A stretch of DNA of 64,000 bases, from positions 124,001 to 188,000 of the forward strand of contig CAMSYM010000001.1 in the NCBI GenBank assembly GCA_947066105.1. The letters run 5' to 3'. Shown piece by piece: positions 7,285-13,686 of the stretch. The DNA comes from an uncultured Clostridia bacterium (GTDB taxonomy: Bacteria; Bacillota; Clostridia; Christensenellales; Pumilibacteraceae). Every line of letters starts with the position of its first letter. The first letter of the stretch is position 1. Made by a program: the position numbers and the translations under genes. A model generated the notes under the pieces. It was not told where the DNA came from. It saw only the letters and a program-made list of their open reading frames with translations, and did not search any database.

Positions 7285-7921
7285 AGAATATAACAAGACG
7301 CAAATCGTGCGCAAGGATGCACGCAATTGTTTCGTTGAAAGCCTGAATGACTCTTTCGGAATAGGGAAGGTGCATTTCAATTTTGCAACCTATGACCTAA
7401 ACAAACCCAAAGGGCAAAGGCAGACAAACAATATTGGTATCTATCTTGCGGTGGACGAGTTCTTGGAACTGTGTCGGAAGCTCGAATGCGGCGAATTGAA
7501 GTTTATCGCCAGTAACAAAAAGAAAACCGGCGACTCAACTCCGATTTATCAAAGTCTCGGCGGAACGTCTGCGGATAGACTGAAAGCAATGGGACGTGCA
7601 AGACAGGACGGCAAGAGTTTGTCGAGAACTATGCAGCTTACTTGCGGAAACAACGGTTTTCTGCTGATTGCAGACAGTGGACCGGGCGAGACGGACAGCA
7701 GGGGGCTTATAGTTCCCAAGTTTGGAAATAAGCCCGAAAATCATGTCGTGGTAAGTATGACCTTTGAAGTGCTGAGCGAACTTTTGCTTATAACGAAGGC
7801 TCACTACAATGCTTGGCTTTGCGCATTCTATATGTCACAGCCGACAGCGGCAAAAGGGAACGGAAAACCTACACAGAACCAACCACCTGTTTCGGATATT
7901 GATCCGAACGAACTATTCTAA
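7274..7921 (+). CDS. Conserved element protein with SSB-like acidic C-terminal tip
   Basis: 215 residues beginning MMAEEYNKTQIVRKD, with AAAGGAGG immediately upstream. The N-terminal half is beta-rich (GKVHFNFATYDLNKP, NNIGIYLAVDEFLELCRKL). A basic centre follows (ASNKKKTGD, GRARQDGKSLSRTMQLTCG), then a long helix, then a disordered Gln/Pro/Asn tail ending PVSDIDPNELF. The tail, an acidic patch ending in a hydrophobic Phe, recalls SSB C-termini and could dock replication proteins. That and the basic core make nucleic-acid binding plausible but unproven. No family recognised. A strong terminator follows at 7928. Confidence 0.55.
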   Translation: MMAEEYNKTQIVRKDARNCFVESLNDSFGIGKVHFNFATYDLNKPKGQRQTNNIGIYLAVDEFLELCRKLECGELKFIASNKKKTGDSTPIYQSLGGTSADRLKAMGRARQDGKSLSRTMQLTCGNNGFLLIADSGPGETDSRGLIVPKFGNKPENHVVVSMTFEVLSELLLITKAHYNAWLCAFYMSQPTAAKGNGKPTQNQPPVSDIDPNELF

Positions 7922-7927
7922 AAGCGA

Positions 7928-7956
7928 AGGCGTTGTCATTATGGCAACGCCTTTTC
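7928..7956 (+). terminator. Intrinsic terminator before the integrase gene
   Basis: AAGGCGTTG (7928-7936) pairs with CAACGCCTT (7946-7954), followed by TTCTATT. It ends the 4.2-7.9 kb gene group. Confidence 0.75.
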
Positions 7957-8022
7957 TATTGCGCCAAACACTTAGGCTTTGGCACCAAAAGTTATATAAT
8001 TATTTAATAGGAGGTATTTCAC

Positions 8023-8961
8023 ATGAAATACAAAGAGTGGCTACAAGAGTGGCTTAAGAACTATGTAAAGATTTCCGCCAAACAGAGAACGGTATCAAGG
8101 TATACGGAAATTTCAAATGACCACTTGATACCTTCGCTCGGAGAATACGAGTTGCAGTCTTTATCGCCGATGATATTGCAAAAATACATAAGCGAATTGC
8201 TGGAATGCGGAAACCTGAAGACCGGCTATGGGTTATCTTCAAGCTCGGTAAATTCCATAATAACCGTTATTCAAAGCTCGCTCAACGTAGCGTTTAATTT
8301 GGGGTTCATGACGGAAAGAGTGGGCGATAAATTAAAGCGTCCCAAAGCAAATGAAAAAAGTGTAGAATGCTTTTCCGTTGAGGAACAGCGTGTAATCGAA
8401 AAGGCCGTGTTATCCGATAACCGCAGGCATATGTTTGGTGTCTTTTTGTGTTTGTACAGCGGACTCAGAATCGGTGAGCTGTTGGCCCTTGAATGGAGCG
8501 ATATCGATTTCGTAAATTGTACGCTGTCGGTCACGAAAACCTGTTTCGACGGAAAGGATGCAAATGGTGTGTTCGGCAGAATAACCGACAAGCCGAAAAC
8601 CCAATCGTCCTGTCGTATTGTGCCGCTCCCGAAACAAATTATGCCATTGCTTAAAGAGGTAAAGAAAAGCAGCGAATATTTTTTTGTTATATCAAAAGGG
8701 GAGACCGGCTTGTTGGTTCGAACGTATCAGCGTAATTTTAAGTCGCTTCTCAAACGCTTGAACATTGCGCCGCGTGGGTTTCATGCGTTACGCCACACCT
8801 TCGCAACTAGGGCAATTGAATGTGGAATGGATGTTAAAACTCTTTCGGAAATACTTGGGCATAAAAATCCAACTGTCACGTTGAATCGCTATGCACATTC
8901 TCTAATGGAGCACAAAAAGGATATGATGAATCGGCTTGGTAAACTATGTGGTTTGTCGTAA
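8023..8961 (+). CDS. int: Tyrosine recombinase / integrase
   Basis: 312 residues with AGGAGG upstream of the ATG at 8023. The N-terminal about 105 residues form a SAM-like core-binding domain (TVSRYTEISNDHLIPSLGEYEL). The catalytic domain shows Arg149 (SGLRIGELLALEW), Lys near 192, H254-x-x-R257 (HALRHTFATRA), H280 (ILGH) and the nucleophile Tyr290 (LNRYAHS). All catalytic residues are present, so it should be active. It lacks the AP2-like arm-binding domain of Tn916 integrases. It would catalyse site-specific integration or excision. The 455-base region after it contains paired repeats and could hold attachment sequences, but no att core is identifiable without the other junction. Confidence 0.9.
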   Translation: MKYKEWLQEWLKNYVKISAKQRTVSRYTEISNDHLIPSLGEYELQSLSPMILQKYISELLECGNLKTGYGLSSSSVNSIITVIQSSLNVAFNLGFMTERVGDKLKRPKANEKSVECFSVEEQRVIEKAVLSDNRRHMFGVFLCLYSGLRIGELLALEWSDIDFVNCTLSVTKTCFDGKDANGVFGRITDKPKTQSSCRIVPLPKQIMPLLKEVKKSSEYFFVISKGETGLLVRTYQRNFKSLLKRLNIAPRGFHALRHTFATRAIECGMDVKTLSEILGHKNPTVTLNRYAHSLMEHKKDMMNRLGKLCGLS

Positions 8962-9032
8962 AATAAATGACAAGATTTCGTGCGATAATGCTGTATCATA
9001 TATACATAGGAGGTGGGGTTGACAAAGATGAA

Positions 9033-9062
9033 AGTGTCGCCTAATAAAATAATAGATGTCAT
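9033..9062 (+). repeat. Degenerate 30-bp direct repeat, copy 1
   Basis: AGTGTCGCCTA followed by an A/T stretch and GATGTCAT. It shares its first 11 bases exactly with the copy at 9201-9230. An inverted relative (CAGGCGTCATCTAT) lies near 9082-9096. It overlaps a TTGACA-17-TAATAA promoter-like sequence at 9019-9047. It could be a regulator or recombinase binding site. Confidence 0.45.
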
Positions 9063-9161
9063 TTGGGGGTGTTTCGTTTTTTCAGGCGTCATCTATATGA
9101 AATAAACATGACAGTTCAATTGAAAATCTTGCTTTTTTTCTAAAAAAGGGGGATTAACTCC

Positions 9162-9190
9162 TTGCGATTTCGTGTCGAATATTATATAAT
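9162..9190 (+). promoter_or_regulatory. Promoter of the LoaP-led operon
   Basis: TTGCGA (9162-9167), 17 bp, TATAAT (9185-9190). Transcription would start near 9197, giving a leader of about 220 bases before the loaP start at 9416. The rest of the 8961-9416 gap holds only short repeats and hairpins, with no gene that I can support. Confidence 0.7.
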
Positions 9191-9200
9191 AAATGTGTAT

Positions 9201-9230
9201 AGTGTCGCCTATTATTTTATTTGACGACAT
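9201..9230 (+). repeat. Degenerate 30-bp direct repeat, copy 2
   Basis: AGTGTCGCCTA, an A/T stretch, then GACGACAT. It lies at the predicted transcription start of the LoaP operon, so it is well placed as an operator. Confidence 0.45.
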
Positions 9231-9341
9231 TGTATAGGTAAACATCGTCATCTATTGATAGATATTACTTTAAGAAATCGATTGAAATACTTGTAGCTTA
9301 GGGCTCGGTACGTAGGGTGGTGGACATAGGATTATTCGGTA

Positions 9342-9361
9342 GTACAAATGTTTATTTGTAC
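9342..9361 (+). promoter_or_regulatory. Hairpin in the leader of the LoaP operon
   Basis: GTACAAAT (9342-9349), loop GTTT, ATTTGTAC (9354-9361): a perfect 8-bp stem 55 bases before loaP. LoaP proteins are known to recognise a hairpin in the leader of their target operon. Whether this one is recognised is inference. Confidence 0.45.
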
Positions 9362-9415
9362 GAAAGGGCGAAGCATACTCATTTTCGTGACTGTCGGCTT
9401 ATTTTGGAGGCAATT

Positions 9416-9976
9416 ATGAGGGAACCTTATTGGTGGTATGTACTATATGTTAAATCAAATACCGAGCATAGAGCATTGAGGAGTTTTCAGAAGTCTATGC
9501 TCAAAAAGACTTTACCGTATGAGATTGAAACATTTTGCCCGGAATCCGAGAAATTCTATAAGGGTAAGCACCTGCGTACATTAGGCAAGACATATATAAG
9601 GCGTCCGATGTTTCCAGGATACATATTCGTGGAAACCAACATGCTAGAAGATGAGTTTAGAGCTCATTCGTTTGATATCATATACAATTCGACAGATATA
9701 ATTCGGTTGTTGCGTAACGGTAATGATGGTAGCATAGCACTTCGGCAGGATGAACGCGAACGACTTGAATATCTATTTAAAGGACGACGGTGTATCGAAC
9801 ATTCTATTGGTTATATTGAAGGCGACCAAATTGTTGTGACAGGCGGTCCGTTGGTTGGATTGGAAAGCATAATCAAGAAAATTAATCGTCATCATAGAAC
9901 AGCACAAATTGAAGTCGATATGTTCGGACAAAAGCAAACGGTAGATGTGCCGTTAGAAATAATATCAAAACAATAA
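9416..9976 (+). CDS. loaP: LoaP-type NusG paralogue (processive antiterminator)
   Basis: 186 residues starting MREPYWWYVLYVKSNTEHRA. The start is set by TTGGAGG upstream at 9416. The N-terminal NGN domain has WYVLYVKS, then the RRPMFPGYIFVETNML segment. The C-terminal KOW domain is EGDQIVVTGGPLVGLESIIKKINRHHRTAQIEVDMFG, followed by VDVPLEI. This matches LoaP, a specialised NusG paralogue that travels with RNA polymerase and lets it pass terminators in long operons for exopolysaccharides or secondary metabolites. Here it is the first gene of a 17.7-kb co-directional operon, the position expected for a LoaP acting on its own transcript. It is distinct from housekeeping NusG by its missing acidic N-terminus and its KOW details. 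Confidence 0.85.
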   Translation: MREPYWWYVLYVKSNTEHRALRSFQKSMLKKTLPYEIETFCPESEKFYKGKHLRTLGKTYIRRPMFPGYIFVETNMLEDEFRAHSFDIIYNSTDIIRLLRNGNDGSIALRQDERERLEYLFKGRRCIEHSIGYIEGDQIVVTGGPLVGLESIIKKINRHHRTAQIEVDMFGQKQTVDVPLEIISKQ

Positions 9977-9998
9977 AACAATACAGGGAGATTGGTTT

Positions 9999-10637
9999 AT
10001 GGCAAGAACAGGTAAAAAAGTTACCAGAGTAGAAAAACAAGCAATTTATGAGATTAACGTCGTAAAATCGTGCCGTGAGAATTATCTTGAAAAGCTTGAG
10101 GAACTACAGAGGAAAATCGACGAAACCGAAGTGCAGTTAAAGCTTCTATTGGAGCGCGGAAAACTGTCTACGGATGCGAGCGAGAAGAAAGCTCTTGCGC
10201 GTGAAATAAAGAAAATCAGAGACAATCTTGAAATAATGAAAGACGATATCGGATGTTTTCAAGATAATGTGGATATGTTTGATGAACTCATTACACTTCT
10301 TGATTCGTTCTTTATGCATGAGCGCTTCAAATATATAGTCAAGAAAATACCGGAAAAGAAATTGCCAGCTATGGTAAAAGATCCTGATAGAAGGGAAGAG
10401 GTAAACGACTTACTGTTATCGTTATTGGAAGACTTTAATACGGCATGGCAAAAATATTTGCACGGTATGAAAAAACGTAAGGAGAAACGTGCGCATATTC
10501 AAACCGTTAAAGAAGAATTCCGCGAAAGGAATGACACGCAGGATAGAGAACTCGATGCAATAATGGCCGAATTCGAATCGTCTGATGAGGATGAGAGCTC
10601 GTCTGCAGAAACAAAGAAAACCAACAAAAACAATTAA
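9999..10637 (+). CDS. Coiled-coil protein resembling ESCRT-III/Snf7, first of a pair
   Basis: 212 residues. A basic N-terminus (MARTGKKVTRVEKQ) is followed by a long helical hairpin: helix 1 about 30-57 (YLEKLEELQRKIDETEVQLKLLL), helix 2 about 63-105. Shorter helices follow, then an acidic C-terminal helix DRELDAIMAEFESSDEDE (about 183-200). The layout of basic N-terminus, two-helix hairpin and acidic C-terminal motif is that of ESCRT-III filament subunits, whose C-terminal helix binds MIT domains. Three downstream proteins start with MIT-like domains. Sequence identity to any ESCRT-III is low by eye, so this is an architectural call. A generic coiled-coil adaptor is the alternative. Confidence 0.5.
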   Translation: MARTGKKVTRVEKQAIYEINVVKSCRENYLEKLEELQRKIDETEVQLKLLLERGKLSTDASEKKALAREIKKIRDNLEIMKDDIGCFQDNVDMFDELITLLDSFFMHERFKYIVKKIPEKKLPAMVKDPDRREEVNDLLLSLLEDFNTAWQKYLHGMKKRKEKRAHIQTVKEEFRERNDTQDRELDAIMAEFESSDEDESSSAETKKTNKNN

Positions 10638-10663
10638 AAATATTTATATGGAGGACATAGATC

Positions 10664-11299
10664 ATGGCTAAAATCAGTAAAGAACTCAAGCAAGAACAGC
10701 AAATTGCGGAAGGACTTGCTACCATTAAGGAAGCAAGAGAGTCCGTAGATGCACTTGCGGCGCAGTATAACGATTGGATTGACCAAGCGGCTGAACTTGG
10801 TGAGGATGAATATTCCGATCAGCTTATTGCAGAGCAAGTGGAGCTCGAAATGTTTTCCGGGGATTTGCAATTTATCGAAGTGCAAATTCGCAAAAATGCC
10901 GTGAGCGCACGTGCGCTTGGAAGGTTAAAAGCCTTGAACGACGTTGTGAGTTCTTGCAAGAACTTGGGCAAAGGGTTGGACCTGAAAAAGATCGGCAAAC
11001 AATTGGCAGGATTAAAAACATCGCTTGACAGTTCCAAAACATCTCTTAGAGATTTGCGTAGCGAATTGTCGGCAACTAAAGATCCTGTTTATACCGATTT
11101 ATTCGGAAAGAAAACCAAAGAAGATCCCAAAGTTGCGGCTAAGATTGCGGCTAAAAAACAAGAACGTGAGGCGCGTCTTGTGATAAAGACGGAAGGGAAA
11201 AAAGTTGCCCCGGTAGATTCCGGTGTGGGCGCAGATACGTCGGCTTCGGATATCGATGCAATCACTGCGATGATAGACGAAGAGCGTAAAAAGAAATAA
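10664..11299 (+). CDS. Coiled-coil protein resembling ESCRT-III/Snf7, second of a pair
   Basis: 211 residues with GGAGGA upstream. The protein is almost all helical. A long first segment is about 1-60 (KISKELKQEQQIAEGLATIKEARESVDALAAQYND). A second runs about 70-115. A third (LAGLKTSLDSSKTSLRDLRSEL) precedes a basic linker rich in Lys/Ala (KVAAKIAAKKQEREARL). The C-terminus SASDIDAITAMIDEERKKK shares the [LI]DAIxA helix with the preceding protein. This suggests two related filament subunits with MIT-interacting tails, recruiting the MIT-like enzymes encoded next. It stops 12 bases before the Vps4-like gene. No signal peptide or membrane segment, so a cytoplasmic, peripheral membrane role is plausible. 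Confidence 0.5.
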   Translation: MAKISKELKQEQQIAEGLATIKEARESVDALAAQYNDWIDQAAELGEDEYSDQLIAEQVELEMFSGDLQFIEVQIRKNAVSARALGRLKALNDVVSSCKNLGKGLDLKKIGKQLAGLKTSLDSSKTSLRDLRSELSATKDPVYTDLFGKKTKEDPKVAAKIAAKKQEREARLVIKTEGKKVAPVDSGVGADTSASDIDAITAMIDEERKKK

Positions 11300-11311
11300 T
11301 AGGTGAATAAT

Positions 11312-12703
11312 ATGCCTGATACAATTATGGATTCTTTTAAAGAGTTCGTTTTGCTGTACAATCAGTATCGCCAAAATGATGATACTAGTGCAGCTTTGCG
11401 CATGGCACGAGAGATAGATAAAATCGCAAAGTCTCAGTGTGCTCGAAACGACATACCGAAACAAATTAAAGATTTCTATTTAACGAGTGCCGCCCCTGTC
11501 AGAGAATGGCTCGCCGAAGTTAAACTCACGGCAGGCGCGAAGAAGAAAAATATGGGCAACGACAGCGAAGATAAAATTAAATCTACGGATTGGTTTGGCG
11601 CTGACGTGCCAAAGCTGACGATGCGAGATGTGGCGGGACTTAACGAACTTCGTAACGAATTTCTTGTAAATATATTCGCTCCGATTTCCCCGAAATATTC
11701 CCCGATATATCAAAAATATCGTAAGGACGTAGGTTTACAAATACTTATGTATGGACCTCCGGGATGCGGCAAAACTCATATTGTCAAGTGTCTTGCCGGA
11801 TCGCTCGGGTGTAAAATTGCTGTTGTTCAAATCAAAGACGTAATGGCAAACCTCGTCGGTGACGGAGCTAAAATTATAGCCGAAATATTCGAACAAGCAA
11901 AGGAGTATGATAAGTGCATTATCTTCTTTGACGAGATCGATGCGATAGCCGCAAGCAGAGAGGACGATGAGAGTCGTCACACAAAAGAGCAATTAACTAC
12001 GCTTTTGACTAATATGGACGGATTTACTTCGGCAACGAAACCGGGGCAAATCCGTATTATTATTGCGGCGACTAACAGACCTTGGGTGCTTGACAGTGCT
12101 GTTAAACGCGGCGGAAGATTTGAAACGCAGATTTATGTGCCACTGCCTGATTATGACGCTCGCATAAAACTAATAGAACTCGCACTCGGTAAAGATGAAA
12201 AAATTAAGGGGAGAGTCAACGTTCCTTGTGCGGAAGATGTAACTGTAGAATGGCTTGCCGAAAAACTTGACGGTTACGCAGGAGCAGACATTAAAGCAAT
12301 ATGTAAGCAAATTATTAATCGTCCGCTTCGCCGCGAAATCGAGCATTTACGTGATAACGATGCACGGATGAGTGATTGCATAACAAGAGCCGATTGCGAA
12401 GAAGTTATCGGTAAGTACATAAACGCCATTACGGACGAGATGTTATTCTTTTACGATGCATATACGGCGAATATGGATATCGGTGAATATCTTGAACTTT
12501 ATGAGCCGAAGGCGCGAGCAGAAAGAGAAGCGGGCAAAACGTTGCCTCCGCACGTTGTTCGTTGGTTGAAGCGTTTTGATGATGTCGAGGCGGAAAAGCT
12601 CACTAAAAAATCGAGTAACGAAGAAGGCAAAGTTGACAAGGTTGAAAAACTTATTACCGTTTTGTCTGAAATTAACAATACGTTGAAAGAACTGAAAAAT
12701 TAG
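11312..12703 (+). CDS. Vps4-like AAA ATPase with N-terminal MIT-like domain
   Basis: 463 residues; the start at 11312 follows AGGTGA. Residues about 1-75 form a three-helix MIT-like bundle (MDSFKEFVLLYNQYRQND, SAALRMAREIDKIAK, IPKQIKDFYLTSAAPVREWL). A linker leads to a classical AAA module: Walker A GPPGCGKT (148-155), Walker B IIFFDEID (203-210), sensor 1 in AATNRPWVLDSAVKRGGRF (about 252-270) with the paired arginines, then IYVPLPDYDAR. The phrase PWVLDSA..R plus YxPLP is typical of the Vps4/katanin branch and unlike FtsH or ClpX. An alpha-helical C-terminus of about 80 residues follows. It would hydrolyse ATP to pull on substrates such as the coiled-coil proteins encoded upstream. Proteasome-type or CDC48-type ATPases are alternatives. 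Confidence 0.75.
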   Translation: MPDTIMDSFKEFVLLYNQYRQNDDTSAALRMAREIDKIAKSQCARNDIPKQIKDFYLTSAAPVREWLAEVKLTAGAKKKNMGNDSEDKIKSTDWFGADVPKLTMRDVAGLNELRNEFLVNIFAPISPKYSPIYQKYRKDVGLQILMYGPPGCGKTHIVKCLAGSLGCKIAVVQIKDVMANLVGDGAKIIAEIFEQAKEYDKCIIFFDEIDAIAASREDDESRHTKEQLTTLLTNMDGFTSATKPGQIRIIIAATNRPWVLDSAVKRGGRFETQIYVPLPDYDARIKLIELALGKDEKIKGRVNVPCAEDVTVEWLAEKLDGYAGADIKAICKQIINRPLRREIEHLRDNDARMSDCITRADCEEVIGKYINAITDEMLFFYDAYTANMDIGEYLELYEPKARAEREAGKTLPPHVVRWLKRFDDVEAEKLTKKSSNEEGKVDKVEKLITVLSEINNTLKELKN

Positions 12704-12704
12704 T

Positions 12705-13670
12705 ATGGGACCTTCCGATTTATACGCACAATTTGATACGGCTTATAAAAATGCCAAACTTTTAGCAAAGCAAAATGAAGCTCTTCTGGCACGCGATTAT
12801 ATTATCACATGTATGGAAATATTGGGCGAGCTTTATAAAACGGCAGATAGCATAATGGAGCGTGCGAAATTGTATGCGCATATTCGCGATTTTAAGAAAA
12901 TCTCGGCATTAATATTTGAAGAGGGAATTTCTGCCGGAGTAAAGACTTGGTTCGGGATATCGGAAATCGGCGAAAACGGTAGAGCAAAAGTCGAGAATCC
13001 TTCACGGATTGAAAAAACTATGGAAGACAATTCAATCAATTGGGCTGCCGATATTTTTGCAAAGAACAGTCCTTCCGTAGTCATTGTTACAGCAAAATCT
13101 GGGTCTATTATATCCAATGGAACGGGTTTTGTTATTTCGGAAAAAGGATATTTGCTGACGAATGATCATGTCGTATTTGATGAAAGTCGATGTGAGTATT
13201 ACAAAAAAATTTCTATTAGTGCTTATGGATGTAAGGATAGTATTCCTATAGAGATTATCAGTTCCGATAAAAAAAGCGATGTGGCTCTATGTCGCTTTGA
13301 TAATAATTTGGCGGGAAATATTCCTGCAGTGAAACGAATACCCGACTATTCGAAATTATTATCTGGGTATGCTGTTGTTGTGATAGGTAATGGGCTTTCT
13401 ATGGGGCTCGCCCCTCTTACTGGTACAGTAAAACTACCACATGACGATGCAGATAATCTTGTTACTACGGTTCCTTCTAATCATGGGGATTCCGGTGGAC
13501 CTGTGTTTAACAGCAAAGGGGAATGCGTTGGGATAAACAAATCCATAACCGTATCGGTAACGCGAGGCACAAATACGGTAGAGGCACAGGGTATTACGAA
13601 TGCTACGCCTATGGATAAGATCGAAGAACTACTTAACAAATGGTGTAAGCAAAATGCAATCGAACTTTAA
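12705..13670 (+). CDS. MIT-like domain fused to trypsin-like serine protease
   Basis: 321 residues, starting one base after the Vps4-like stop. Residues about 4-75 form three helices (YAQFDTAYKNAKLLAKQNE, ARDYIITCMEILGELYKTADS, MERAKLYAHIRDFKKI) resembling the N-termini of the neighbouring ATPases. Residues about 113-300 are a DegP/trypsin-fold protease with the complete triad: His155 (LTNDHVV), Asp192 (KSDVALC), Ser263 (NHGDSGGPVF). There is no signal peptide, membrane anchor or PDZ domain, so the protease is predicted to work in the cytoplasm, unusual for this family. The MIT-like domain probably brings it to the same partners as the ATPase. Proteolytic switching of a system component is a reasonable guess. 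Confidence 0.75.
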   Translation: MGPSDLYAQFDTAYKNAKLLAKQNEALLARDYIITCMEILGELYKTADSIMERAKLYAHIRDFKKISALIFEEGISAGVKTWFGISEIGENGRAKVENPSRIEKTMEDNSINWAADIFAKNSPSVVIVTAKSGSIISNGTGFVISEKGYLLTNDHVVFDESRCEYYKKISISAYGCKDSIPIEIISSDKKSDVALCRFDNNLAGNIPAVKRIPDYSKLLSGYAVVVIGNGLSMGLAPLTGTVKLPHDDADNLVTTVPSNHGDSGGPVFNSKGECVGINKSITVSVTRGTNTVEAQGITNATPMDKIEELLNKWCKQNAIEL

Positions 13671-13686
13671 TGAGGTTATATAAATT

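Noticed and set aside
9317-9415. Upstream extension of LoaP from 9317
   Set aside because: The extension has no ribosome binding site and overlaps the leader hairpin; family members start close to the WYVLYVK motif, matching the ATG at 9416.
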